From Acetobacter musti (GTDB taxonomy: Bacteria; Pseudomonadota; Alphaproteobacteria; Acetobacterales; Acetobacteraceae): 64,000 bases of DNA. This document shows, piece by piece, positions 47,302-55,656 of the stretch (its first letter is position 1; each line of letters begins with the position of its first letter). The translations under genes and the position numbers were made by a program. The DNA is taken from positions 29,415 through 93,414 of the forward strand of contig NZ_WOTB01000019.1 in the NCBI RefSeq assembly GCF_011516835.1. The letters are read 5' to 3'. Under the pieces are notes generated by a model. It did no database searches, was not told the origin of the DNA, and saw nothing but the letters and a program-made list of their open reading frames with translations.

Positions 47302-48537
47302 TCAGCGCCGGAGCCAGTCCAGTGCCCCCCGAGCCGCGGCACGGCCAGTCGCCATACAGGCCTGAAGCAGATAGCCGCCGGTAGGCGCTTCCCAGTCGAG
47401 CATTTCGCCGCAGACGAAAGCTCCCGGCACAGCACGCAGCATAAAACCCGCATCGACAGCGGATTGCGGAACACCCCCGGCGGTGGAAATGGCGCGTTCA
47501 AGGTCGTCCGGCGCAATGAGACGGATCGGAACCGCCTTAATACGACGGGCGAGACCTTCGTCGGTTGCAGGCAGCGGACCGGCTTCGCGCAGGAGAGCAA
47601 TGGCGACAGGCGGAAGCTGAACCGCCTTGCGAAGACGGTTGGAAAGACTCTCACGGGCACGGGTTTTACCAAGGCGGTCCGTGAGAGCGACGACATCCAG
47701 ATCCGGACGAAGATCGACTGAAAGAGTTGCGGAACCATCCCGTTCGATGGCGTCGCGAAGCGGGGCGGCCAGGGCATAAACAGCGCCCCCTTCAAGACCG
47801 GCGCGGGTGATGACCGCCTCACCCCGGATCGTTGTACCCGCAAAGCTCAGAGCAATCCGCTTCAGGGGTGTTCCGGCAAAGCGCTCGCGGAGAATCCCGG
47901 ACCAGGCCACGGTGAAGCCGCAATTGGCAGGACGAAAAGGCGCCAGAGAAATGCCCTTCCGGCGAAAGATTTCAGCCCACGCACCATCCGACCCAAGCCG
48001 GGACCAGCTGGCTCCCCCGAGGGCAAGCAGGGTGGCGTCAGCGTGGGGAATCACCACAGGGACACCGTCTTTCTGAGCGAATGCCGGCTGGTTGCCTTCA
48101 TCCCAGCCCGTCCAGGCAGTGCCGGACCGAAGTGTGACACCGGAAGTACCGAGGCGGCCGAGCCAGGCGCGAAGCAGCGGCGATGCCTTCATCGCTTTGG
48201 GAAAGACACGGCCGGAACTGCCGGTGAAGCAGGGCTGCCCAAGCTCTTCGGCCCACGCGACCATCATCCCGGGCGTGAAAGCGGCAAGAGCCGGCCCGAG
48301 CCACCCGGCGGCAGGGCCGTAACGATGTAAAAAAGCCGGCCCGGATTCGGCGTTGGTGAGATTGAGGCCACTTCTTCCGGCCATGAGGAATTTGCGGCCA
48401 GGACTGGGCATGCGATCCATAACCGTAACGGCACAGCCCGCTGCGGCGAGTGTTTCAGCAGCGGCAAGGCCGGCAGGCCCGGCGCCGACGACGACAATAT
48501 GAGGAATATCTCCGGGGACCGGCTGTATCGTGGTCAT
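47302..48537 (-). CDS. HI0933-type FAD-dependent oxidoreductase (BaiN-like, TIGR03862)
   Basis: 411 residues from ATG 48537; the upstream extension is repeat DNA. FAD motif VVVGAGPAGLAAAETLAAAG, then MDRMPSPGRKFLMAGRSGLNLTNAE, the HI0933 signature, LGGASWSRLGSDGAWAEIF and AGGVPQSAVDAGFMLRAVPGAFVCGEMLDWEAPTGGYLLQACMATGRAA. Family members reduce double bonds or are of unknown function. Cytoplasmic. No linked pathway gene. Confidence 0.85.
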   Translation of the reverse strand: MTTIQPVPGDIPHIVVVGAGPAGLAAAETLAAAGCAVTVMDRMPSPGRKFLMAGRSGLNLTNAESGPAFLHRYGPAAGWLGPALAAFTPGMMVAWAEELGQPCFTGSSGRVFPKAMKASPLLRAWLGRLGTSGVTLRSGTAWTGWDEGNQPAFAQKDGVPVVIPHADATLLALGGASWSRLGSDGAWAEIFRRKGISLAPFRPANCGFTVAWSGILRERFAGTPLKRIALSFAGTTIRGEAVITRAGLEGGAVYALAAPLRDAIERDGSATLSVDLRPDLDVVALTDRLGKTRARESLSNRLRKAVQLPPVAIALLREAGPLPATDEGLARRIKAVPIRLIAPDDLERAISTAGGVPQSAVDAGFMLRAVPGAFVCGEMLDWEAPTGGYLLQACMATGRAAARGALDWLRR

Positions 48538-48734
48538 GATGATTCTGTCAGGCTCCCCGTGTCTGTGGTTTTCATAGCCGCAGACAGGCCCTGGCGACAG
48601 AGCGTGATTTTGTAGAAACGGGATTCCGGCGAGAACCAGGCCCGCCGTAAATCGCGGATCTTCGCGACCGGGTTTATTCTGGCATTTATGTATTTGCAAA
48701 CCGGAGCCAGAGCCCGGCTCTGCTTCCGCACACG

Positions 48735-48780
48735 GAAGGGGTCGTCACGCGAAGGCGTGCTGCACATGGCGCCCTCATCA
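48735..48780. repeat. Dispersed repeat family A fragment, copy 15
   Basis: GGAAGGGGTCGTCACGCGAAG and GTGCTGCACATGGCGCCCTCATC match the inner part of copy 12 (36770-36812). Confidence 0.5.
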
Positions 48781-48799
48781 CCTTAATCTATTCTATTTC

Positions 48800-49049
48800 A
48801 GAAACTGTCTCATAAGCCCGTTCGTGAAACCTTCTTTTAACTATAAAGAAGTTTTTTCAGAAAGCATCGGAAGACACCACCTTTTTGAAAAAAGGCGGCG
48901 CCCAAAAACTTTTATTATTTTTTCTCAAATGGTTATCACGAAATGCTCTCTGATCCGACGGAAACAAGCAGATGACCGGGATTCAAAAACATAATGTCAT
49001 TAGTTTATTATGAAAGCTTTCTGTGCATTTAAAGCTTTTGAAACAACCA
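48800..49049 (+). repeat. Dispersed repeat family B, copy 8 (full length)
   Basis: GAAACTGTCTCATAAGCCCG left end and, on the minus strand, AATGGTTGTTTCAAAAGC right end. Inside: AACTATAAAGAAGTTTTTTC, CACCTTTTTGAAAAAAGGCG, CATAATGTCATTAGTTTATT. Confidence 0.75.
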
Positions 49050-49050
49050 T

Positions 49051-49109
49051 TTAACAAACCGGGATCAAAGGCACTGCGTCCCTTTGCGGGGCTCGGGGCA
49101 AAGCCCCGA
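49051..49109. repeat. Dispersed repeat family A, copy 16 (inverted)
   Basis: TTAACAAACCGGGATCAAAG, CTGCGTCCCTTTG, then CGGGGCAAAGCCCCG. It begins two bases after B copy 8 ends. The rest of the gap 48538-49177 shows no gene. Confidence 0.75.
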
Positions 49110-49177
49110 AAACCCGCCCGGCACATATCTTCCACGTATAAACACTTTTCACAAACACGGAGACTGGGATCTGCAAA

Positions 49178-50263
49178 CTACCGCACAGGCGGCGGAACTG
49201 ACGCCGGAGGCCGTTTGAGTTTCCACACATAGGCAATCACAGCCGCAACAGCCTGGAAATATTCGTAAGGAATTTCCGTGTCTTCAGGAAGCGTATAGAG
49301 CGCGCGCGCCAGAGGAGGATTCGAGACGACGGGGACTTTCGCCTCGCTGGCAAATTCCCTGATCCGTGCGGCAAGTTCATCCGCTCCCTTCGCCACAATG
49401 CGGGGAGCATTGCTGGTCCCCTGCTCATATTCGAGCGCAACGGCATAATGCGTCGGATTGGTGATGACGACAGTTGCCTTCCTGACAGCTTCCCTGATGC
49501 GTTTACGCCCCTGCCTCATCCGCATCTGCCTCTGCCGGCCTTTGACGTGCGGATCGCCTTCGCTCTGCCTGTTTTCGTCCTTGATATCCTGCCGGCTCAT
49601 TTTGAGACCCTGCAGACGGTGATATCGCGTCCAGGCCTCATCGAGAACGACGATGATCATCTGCACGACAAGCACGGCGACAATGGTGCGCATTGTCAGA
49701 CTGTAAAGCTCGCGCACGAAGGCTTCCGGAGACCACCCCATGGCATCCGACGCAATATTGAGCGTATCGCGAGCGACACCATAAAGAAGAAACGAAAAAG
49801 CCCCCAGCTTGGCAATGGATTTCAGCGTTTCGATCAGACTCGTAACGCTGAAAATACGCCCGAGACCCTTCAGCGGGTTGAGGCGCATGATATCGGGAAT
49901 CAGAGCCTGAGGGCGCATCAGGAACCCGGACTGAAGAGCGGACGTGCTCACGGCGGCAATCGCGGCAGCGGCGGCAACAGGCATGCAAAGCTGAATGGCC
50001 GTCTTCATTCCGAACTGCAGCACCTGCGCCGTAGATGCCGGATTGAAATCGATATCTCCGGAGTGCTCGATGAGACCTTTCATCTGCCGGACGAACCGCG
50101 TCGCTCCGTCCGGCAGAACCATCACCAGAGCAATGCTCGCCAGCCCGAGGCTGGAAAACAGATGCAGCTCCCGGGACTGGGCGACGTTGCCCTCTTCCCG
50201 GGCACGCTCAAGCCGTCTGCCGGTCGGGGCTTCCGTGTTATCACCGCTGCCGGACTCAGCCAC
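49178..50263 (-). CDS. flhB: Flagellar export protein FlhB
   Basis: Inner-membrane part of the flagellar export gate that switches substrate from rod/hook to filament. 361 residues, with four membrane segments (about 33-52, 88-108, 140-170, 190-208). The N-terminus is TEAPTGRRLERAREEGNVAQSREL. The autocleavage motif NPTH begins at Asn269, as in other FlhB. The C-terminal LARALYTLPEDTEIPYEYFQAVAAVIAYVW is the conserved FlhBC end. Confidence 0.96.
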   Translation of the reverse strand: MAESGSGDNTEAPTGRRLERAREEGNVAQSRELHLFSSLGLASIALVMVLPDGATRFVRQMKGLIEHSGDIDFNPASTAQVLQFGMKTAIQLCMPVAAAAAIAAVSTSALQSGFLMRPQALIPDIMRLNPLKGLGRIFSVTSLIETLKSIAKLGAFSFLLYGVARDTLNIASDAMGWSPEAFVRELYSLTMRTIVAVLVVQMIIVVLDEAWTRYHRLQGLKMSRQDIKDENRQSEGDPHVKGRQRQMRMRQGRKRIREAVRKATVVITNPTHYAVALEYEQGTSNAPRIVAKGADELAARIREFASEAKVPVVSNPPLARALYTLPEDTEIPYEYFQAVAAVIAYVWKLKRPPASVPPPVR

Positions 50264-50314
50264 CGCTCATCTCCGGACAATATATTCGGAGAGAGATTTC
50301 CCCTGCCGGCAAAC

Positions 50315-51115
50315 TCATCGGCCGGCGGACCCGGGAAGCTCACCCAGAGCCACATCGAGATGCTGCGTCCAGGTCGCCATCATGCCATGAATGAGGAGAG
50401 CAAACAGGAGAACGCCACCAAGAAGCTGTGCCGGCATGGCGAGATTGTAAACCTGAAGTCCGGGCGAGAAACGGCTGAGGAGACCGAGCATCGCCGGCCA
50501 GATCGTGCCGATCAGCACGAATGGCATCGCCAGCTGGAACGCAAGCAGGAACGACCGGGCCGTCATCTCAGTAACGCTGTGAGCCGCATCCGCCATCAGA
50601 GGAAAATGCCCGGGCGGAAAAACCTGGTAACTTCCGGCGAGCGCATGAAGCGGGAAAACGTACAGCCCGGTTGAGAAAAAAACGACAGGAACCGTCAGCG
50701 AGGCGAGATGGCTGATCGCGGTGCTCTGGGCGCCAAGATCCGGGTCCGGCTGCAGGACGTTGGACATGCCGGCGAATGTCGAGAGAATCTGCGCCGCAAC
50801 CGGAAATGACAGAGCCATCAGCTGAGCGAGCCAGCCGATCAGTGCGCCGCTCATGATCTCAGAACAGATCAGTACAATTGCCCGGCCCGGATCGAGAATA
50901 TCGCCGGTCTCCGCGCCTGAGAAACGCCCCTGAAGAACCGGAAACATCAGAAATGCAAGGCTGATCGCGAGCCCGGCCTTTACGGTTGTCGGCACTGTCT
51001 GGGTGCTGAGGCCGGGCAGTGTCACGATCATCGCGACGATCCGGCACAGAATGGCCACGAAAACAACCATCTGCACCGGCAGAGACGCGATAAATGCGTC
51101 CAGGGTATCGTTCAA
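50315..51115 (-). CDS. fliR: Flagellar export protein FliR
   Basis: Export-gate membrane protein, 266 residues with six membrane segments. Family features are LPGLSTQTVPTTVKAGLAISLAFLMFP, ALIGWLAQLMALSFPVAAQIL, LASLTVPVVFFSTGLYVFPLHALAGSYQVFPPG and a final MPAQLLGGVLLFALLIHGMM. The start overlaps the fliQ stop by four bases (ATGA). Confidence 0.95.
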   Translation of the reverse strand: MNDTLDAFIASLPVQMVVFVAILCRIVAMIVTLPGLSTQTVPTTVKAGLAISLAFLMFPVLQGRFSGAETGDILDPGRAIVLICSEIMSGALIGWLAQLMALSFPVAAQILSTFAGMSNVLQPDPDLGAQSTAISHLASLTVPVVFFSTGLYVFPLHALAGSYQVFPPGHFPLMADAAHSVTEMTARSFLLAFQLAMPFVLIGTIWPAMLGLLSRFSPGLQVYNLAMPAQLLGGVLLFALLIHGMMATWTQHLDVALGELPGSAGR

Positions 51116-51384
51116 GAGGCGCCCGCGACAATGACCTGATCGAAAATATGACGGGTATAGCTGACAAGAGTCGAATACATAAACGGCCCTGCAAACAGTA
51201 AAGCCGCCATGGAGGCGAGGAATTTCGGAAGAAATGCCAGCGTCGATTCATTGATCTGGGTGACGGCCTGCAACATCGAGACAAGCAGTCCGGCTGCCAG
51301 GGATGTCAGAAGCGTGGGCGCCCCGACCTTGACCGCCACAAAGAGCGTCTCCCGCAAAACAGACGCGATATCAATGGAATTCAT
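51112..51384 (-). CDS. fliQ: Flagellar export protein FliQ
   Basis: 90 residues, two membrane helices with the VGAPTLLTSLAAGLLVSMLQAVTQINESTLAFLPK signature of FliQ. Forms the FliPQR gate with FliP and FliR. Thirty bases after fliE, overlapping fliR. Confidence 0.96.
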   Translation of the reverse strand: MNSIDIASVLRETLFVAVKVGAPTLLTSLAAGLLVSMLQAVTQINESTLAFLPKFLASMAALLFAGPFMYSTLVSYTRHIFDQVIVAGAS

Positions 51385-51414
51385 AAAATAAGCACCCTGA
51401 AATATAAGACGGGA

Positions 51415-51750
51415 TCAGATCGTCATACGCATGACATCCTGATAGGACTGAATGACCTTGTCCCTGACCGTCGATGCCGTCTGAAGAACAATCTGCGCCT
51501 GAGAAATGGACGTTACAATATCGGTCAGATTCCCCTGCCCGTTCAGACCGGCAGCGGCTTTGGCTTCCGTCTCACTGCCGTTCTGAATAGCGCCTTCAAT
51601 CGCGCTATTCAGAGCTTCTCCGAAACTCGTGCCTGAACCGCTCCCGGCGGTATCGTCGACCGCAGAAGCGACATCGTCCGAAAAAACACCAGACTGAGTC
51701 CGGGCATAGGCCGCAGCCGCAGCCTTATTTGAAGCGGATGAAATTATCAT
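51415..51750 (-). CDS. fliE: Flagellar hook-basal body protein FliE
   Basis: 111 residues joining the MS ring to the rod. C-terminal FliE motif LTDIVTSISQAQIVLQTASTVRDKVIQSYQDVMRMTI is complete; the N-terminal part is low in complexity (Ala/Ser/Gly). The ATG overlaps the flgC stop by four bases. Confidence 0.96.
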   Translation of the reverse strand: MIISSASNKAAAAAYARTQSGVFSDDVASAVDDTAGSGSGTSFGEALNSAIEGAIQNGSETEAKAAAGLNGQGNLTDIVTSISQAQIVLQTASTVRDKVIQSYQDVMRMTI

Positions 51751-52154
51751 TTGAGCAGATCTATCGTGCGGGTGATCATGGAGCGGGTGGTCTGAAGAGT
51801 ATTCAGATTGGCTTCATATGACCGCTGAGCTTCATGAGAATCCATGATCTCAACCATCGTATTCACATTCGGCGTCTTGACGTAGCCACGTGCATCCGCG
51901 GCAGGATGCGTGGGATCATAACGGGTCTCGAAGTCGGACATGTCTTGATCGACTTTCTTTACGGATACTTTTGAAACACCCGTATTTTTATCAATAACAT
52001 TCTGAAATGTAATCGTCTTCCGGCGATAAGGGTCCGCGCCTGGCGTCGAACCTGTCGTATCCTGATTGGCAAGATTCTCCGCGACAACACGAAGGCGCTG
52101 CGACTGCGCCTCCATGCCGGCTGCGGAAATTCCCATCGTGCTGTTCATATCCAT
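51747..52154 (-). CDS. flgC: Flagellar basal-body rod protein FlgC
   Basis: 135 residues. N-terminal rod motif MGISAAGMEAQSQRLRVVAENLANQDTTGSTPGADPYRRKTI and C-terminal VNTMVEIMDSHEAQRSYEANLNTLQTTRSMITRTIDLLK. Exported without a cleaved signal. Between flgB and fliE. Confidence 0.97.
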   Translation of the reverse strand: MDMNSTMGISAAGMEAQSQRLRVVAENLANQDTTGSTPGADPYRRKTITFQNVIDKNTGVSKVSVKKVDQDMSDFETRYDPTHPAADARGYVKTPNVNTMVEIMDSHEAQRSYEANLNTLQTTRSMITRTIDLLK

Positions 52155-52169
52155 GGCTGATCGCTCTCA

Positions 52170-52565
52170 CTATTTCCCGAGAACGTTCGTCAGCATCGTT
52201 CTGTAGGCGGAGTAGACATTCGTGGCAAAACGCTGCTGATCACTTGTTTCAGCGACTTCTTCCATCTGCGTTTCCAGCGAGACAGCGTTGCCGTTCGGCG
52301 CCTGTTCGTCATCCGTTACGGACGCCAAAGTCCTGTTCCGCGAGGCGACCGGAATATGACGGGGCGACGTCGTGGTCAGGCCAGCCTGGAACCGGGCCAG
52401 CGTGCTGGCAAAAGGCGTAATGTCCTGAGCAACATAGCCAGGTGTGTCCGCATTGGCGACGTTGTTGGCAAGAACCTGCTCGCGCTGCTCCAGCCAGCTC
52501 ATACGTCTCTGGGCCAGTTCGAAAAGATCAGTTCCGCCCGTGGCGGACCGTGAGGCGTCCAGCAT
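52170..52565 (-). CDS. flgB: Flagellar basal-body rod protein FlgB
   Basis: 131 residues. FELAQRRMSWLEQREQVLANNVANADTPGYVAQDI and the C-terminal RFATNVYSAYRTMLTNVLGK are FlgB signatures. First gene of the flgB-flgC-fliE-fliQ-fliR-flhB operon; transcribed from the divergent control region 52566-52788. Confidence 0.96.
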   Translation of the reverse strand: MLDASRSATGGTDLFELAQRRMSWLEQREQVLANNVANADTPGYVAQDITPFASTLARFQAGLTTTSPRHIPVASRNRTLASVTDDEQAPNGNAVSLETQMEEVAETSDQQRFATNVYSAYRTMLTNVLGK

Positions 52566-52788
52566 CCGGCTCTCCGCTAGATTAAACAGATCACATTAAA
52601 CAAAGCGGCCGGCTTCCCGCCGGTCCCTGCTCACCGATCCTGCGTCACGAAAGGCTGAGATATCGTTAAAGATCCATGCCAATGGATCATTTGTTTACGC
52701 GATGACGAAATCCGTTTCTGTAAACGCATTGTTTACCTTCCGGCCGCAAACGTAGGAGCTTCTGAACCGCGTCACGGAATGCGCCCGT
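52566..52788. promoter_or_regulatory. Divergent flagellar control region with two palindromes
   Basis: Between flgB (minus) and fliO (plus). GATCCAT-GCCA-ATGGATC (52671-52688) is a perfect seven-base inverted repeat. GTAAAC-GCATT-GTTTAC (52720-52736) is a perfect six-base one, with a third GTTTACG half site at 52693-52699. No clear sigma-54, sigma-28 or CtrA box was found; TTAA at 52583 and 52597 are ten bases apart, not the CtrA spacing. Confidence 0.5.
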
Positions 52789-53073
52789 ATGGGATTTTAC
52801 GACATCATTTCAACGGCCGCGGCTCTTGTCGCCGTTCTCGCCATGATCCTGCTCAGCCGCAACGGCTGGCAGTTTCTGGCGCGACTGCGTGGACCCGCAC
52901 GAAGCGACACCGGGCTCGCTGTGGAAGGGTCCCTGGCGCTGGACGCGCGCCGGCGGCTGAGCGTCATCTCCTGCCATGGCCGCAGGGTTCTTCTGCTGAC
53001 AGGCGGTCCTTCGGACGTGGTCGTCGGCTGGCTGCCGGAAACGGAAGCCGAAACCAGGGACCAGCCCCTGTGA
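52789..53073 (+). CDS. fliO: Flagellar biosynthesis protein FliO (short)
   Basis: 94 residues: one membrane segment (about 7-26, ISTAAALVAVLAMILLS) and a small cytoplasmic part with SLALDARRRLSVISCHGRRVLLLTGGPSDVVVGWLP, the FliO core pattern. FliO helps assemble the FliP ring. Shorter than the enterobacterial protein, as is usual in this group. Ribosome site weak. Overlaps fliP by GTGA. Confidence 0.85.
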   Translation: MGFYDIISTAAALVAVLAMILLSRNGWQFLARLRGPARSDTGLAVEGSLALDARRRLSVISCHGRRVLLLTGGPSDVVVGWLPETEAETRDQPL

Positions 53074-53867
53074 ATACAGGTTCTTCCCCCATATCGGGGC
53101 ATTCTCGCACAGCCAGCCTGTCTCTTCCGCTGCTGTCTCTTCTTGTGATGCTCATGGCGTTATCCGCCATCTGGCCGCACGCGGCGCACGCGCAGTCTCT
53201 CAGTATCGATCTGGGGCAGAAGGGCGACGCCGGGACAACCGGGCGGCTTGTGCAACTCTCGGTGCTCATCACGGTTCTCTCGCTCGCGCCCAGCCTGCTG
53301 GTCATGGTGACGGCCTTCACGCGGATCGTCATCGTATTGTCACTGCTGCGGAGCGCAATCGGCGCTCAGGGAACGCCGCCGAACACGGTGCTGATCGGGC
53401 TGGCCCTGTTCCTGACCTTTTTCGTTATGCAGCCGGTCATGGAGCTGTCGTGGACAAACGGGATATCTCCTCTCATCGCAGGGAAAATCGGTGAGATGGA
53501 CGGCCTTCGCGCGGCGGCCGAACCGTTCCGCGGCTTCATGCTGGCCAATGCCCGCCCTGCCGATCTCGGGACGTTCTTTCATCTGGCGAATGTTCACCCG
53601 CCGGCCACGGCCGCCGACACACCCTGGCGCGTGCTGATGCCGGCTTTCATGATCGGAGAGCTGCGACGGGGATTCGAGATGGGATTCCTGCTCTACCTGC
53701 CGTTTCTCGTGATCGATATCGTCGTGTCCACGGTCCTGATGAGTCTCGGCATGATGATGCTGCCACCGGCAACGATCTCGCTGCCGTTCAAGCTCATCTT
53801 CTTCGTCATGGTGGATGGCTGGCAGCTCGTCGCAGGAAGCCTGGTCCGGAGTTTTGGCGGCGGATAG
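53070..53867 (+). CDS. fliP: Flagellar export protein FliP
   Basis: 265 residues from GTG 53070 overlapping the fliO stop. Signal peptide (ALSAIWPHAAHA, cut near 41), then the gate core: LSLAPSLLVMVTAFTRIVIVLSLLRSAIGAQGTPPNTVLIGLALFLTFFVMQP, VLMPAFMIGELRRGFEMGFLLYLPFLVIDIVVSTVLMSLGMMMLPPATISLPFKLIFFVMVDGWQLVAGSLVRSF. All family blocks present. Confidence 0.96.
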   Translation: MNTGSSPISGHSRTASLSLPLLSLLVMLMALSAIWPHAAHAQSLSIDLGQKGDAGTTGRLVQLSVLITVLSLAPSLLVMVTAFTRIVIVLSLLRSAIGAQGTPPNTVLIGLALFLTFFVMQPVMELSWTNGISPLIAGKIGEMDGLRAAAEPFRGFMLANARPADLGTFFHLANVHPPATAADTPWRVLMPAFMIGELRRGFEMGFLLYLPFLVIDIVVSTVLMSLGMMMLPPATISLPFKLIFFVMVDGWQLVAGSLVRSFGGG

Positions 53868-53868
53868 A

Positions 53869-53887
53869 GACCGGAAACTTCCCGGTC
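53869..53887. terminator. Hairpin between convergent fliP and GGT-like genes
   Basis: GACCGG arm, AAACTTC loop and CCGGTC arm in the 33-base gap. Short and without a T tract, so weak evidence. Confidence 0.35.
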
Positions 53888-53900
53888 CCTCAGCGGACCG

Positions 53901-55526
53901 TCAGTTCCGCGCGCCACCCGAAGCATAGCCGCCCCCGCGCGGATCGACCGCGCCGAAGCACCGGGCGCTGTTACCGGGCAGACCGGCGCGGCACGAAATC
54001 GCGTTAGCACGGCCGGCAGACGTCGCAGGTTTCATCGCGTCGGCATTGCCCTGAATCGCGCCGGACAGAGCCGCAGCCGCGGCATCAGCCGCATCCGCCT
54101 GACCGGACGCCGTCGCGGCCGCAACAAACGCCCCGTCCCGGGACGCGATGGCGGCAGGCAGCAGGGGACGCGGCACGTGAGCTGAAGACGCCGCGAGCAC
54201 GATGCCGGTCGAGCCGGCGACACGACCGGTTCCAAAGAGGTTATTCATCGTCAACGCGCAGGAGACGGCTTCTCCCTGCCGATCGACGACCGCGAAGGAA
54301 GTGGACGCCGGAAGATTCGGCAGCGCCCCCCCGGACGGTGTATGTCCCGAATCGAGCAGTTCCTGAGCTCTCGCGGTCAGAACGGAGGCGGAACCACCAC
54401 CCTCACTGGCGCGCCAGCCCGCGACCGCACGCGCGCCGGCTCCGCTGACGGACCGGCCGTTCTCGATATCGCGCCAGGCGACCGCCATACCATAGCCGCC
54501 ATCGGCTGGCGGCGGCAGGAAGGAAACCTGGGTTCCCTGCACTGTGACAGTGAGCGGCAGAACAGCCTGAGGAAGCGCCGTACGCAGTCCCGCCATGGTC
54601 AGGCCACCACCAGCCGCGTCGCTGGCGGAAACAAAAGTCCGGGCCAGCGAACCCATATAGAGATCACCCGGTCCGGCTGAGCGGATTCGTTCCAGAGAAC
54701 CGGCAAGCCGTGGCTGCAGAAGAATATCGCCCGCCTTCATGACAGTGCCATCGGAGCGGCCGAAGATACCCCGTGCCGCGTCATCCGCCAGAAGCGGTGC
54801 CTGAACAGCCTCAAGATCGGCGGCCAGCTGCGTGCCGACCTCGAACCCGCCACGGGCGAGCTGGAGCGCGGGCTGCGTCAGCTCCGCGAAATCGACGCTG
54901 CCATAGCGAAGCTGCATCACGAACAGACCACGCGCCAGCATGGGAGCCGAAGCAGGCCGATCAGCACGTCCGGTCGGCCCCTGAACGGCGTCAGGCGGAG
55001 AATCGCCCGTCGGAAGGAACACGAAAGCCTCGCCGCCATGCCGGTCGCCCGGACGCCAGGCCAGACAGGCCCCGCCAGCCCCAAGCGAGGCGCGGGATGG
55101 CAGCGTAGCAGACAGAGCAAGGCCCAGCGCGGCGGCGGCATCGGCGGCATTGCCGCCACGCTCCAGCACCGTCTGCGCCGCAAGAGCGGCCTGAGGCTCA
55201 TCGGCGACGATATTACCGACATAACCGGAAATCATGTGGGACCCGGAACCGAAGAGGGACAGCACGGCATGCTCGGAGCTGCCATTGCCGCTGCCGCCCC
55301 AGCTGCCGAAGCCGAGAAAAGAACATCCCGAGAGCATGCTCGCCATGGCAAGACCCGCTCCGACGCGCCTGACGACGGAACCCGTCCTGCAGGACCGGTG
55401 TATTTCAGGCGCACTGGTTTCAGGCGCACTGGCGCGCGAGGCAGAATCGGGTCTCACGGGACGCTCACGCACGCGACTGGCACTCCATTTCTCGTTCGGC
55501 CGGGACATTAAAAACACGGGATGCAC
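53901..55526 (-). CDS. Gamma-glutamyltranspeptidase-like lipoprotein, probably not a standard enzyme
   Basis: 541 residues (ATG 55508 would give 535). A polar N-terminal region of about 50 residues precedes a signal peptide with lipobox MLSGCSF (Cys68). GGT fold marks: ERGGNAADAAAALGLALSAT, LGAGGACLAW, RGGFEVGTQLAADLEAV, GGLTMAGLRTA and the nucleophile region PASTSFAVVDRQGEAVSCALTMNNLFGTGRVAG. The DFRE arginine segment, the PLSSMSP serines and the PGG loop of E. coli GGT are replaced, and the region after the small-subunit core is shortened. So it has the fold, but activity is doubtful. Confidence 0.75.
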   Translation of the reverse strand: MHPVFLMSRPNEKWSASRVRERPVRPDSASRASAPETSAPEIHRSCRTGSVVRRVGAGLAMASMLSGCSFLGFGSWGGSGNGSSEHAVLSLFGSGSHMISGYVGNIVADEPQAALAAQTVLERGGNAADAAAALGLALSATLPSRASLGAGGACLAWRPGDRHGGEAFVFLPTGDSPPDAVQGPTGRADRPASAPMLARGLFVMQLRYGSVDFAELTQPALQLARGGFEVGTQLAADLEAVQAPLLADDAARGIFGRSDGTVMKAGDILLQPRLAGSLERIRSAGPGDLYMGSLARTFVSASDAAGGGLTMAGLRTALPQAVLPLTVTVQGTQVSFLPPPADGGYGMAVAWRDIENGRSVSGAGARAVAGWRASEGGGSASVLTARAQELLDSGHTPSGGALPNLPASTSFAVVDRQGEAVSCALTMNNLFGTGRVAGSTGIVLAASSAHVPRPLLPAAIASRDGAFVAAATASGQADAADAAAAALSGAIQGNADAMKPATSAGRANAISCRAGLPGNSARCFGAVDPRGGGYASGGARN

Positions 55527-55656
55527 CGGGCCAGTGTCACCAGACAGCCGAAATCAGCCGCCTCATTGACATCGCGGACGCGACATCTGCCCCACTCGTT
55601 AGCTTTCTTCCGCGCAGGCGGCAACGGGGACGCCATTCAGCGCCCCATTCCGGGCG

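Noticed and set aside
52580..52600. CtrA box in the flagellar control region
   Set aside because: The two TTAA half sites are ten bases apart; the CtrA consensus needs seven.
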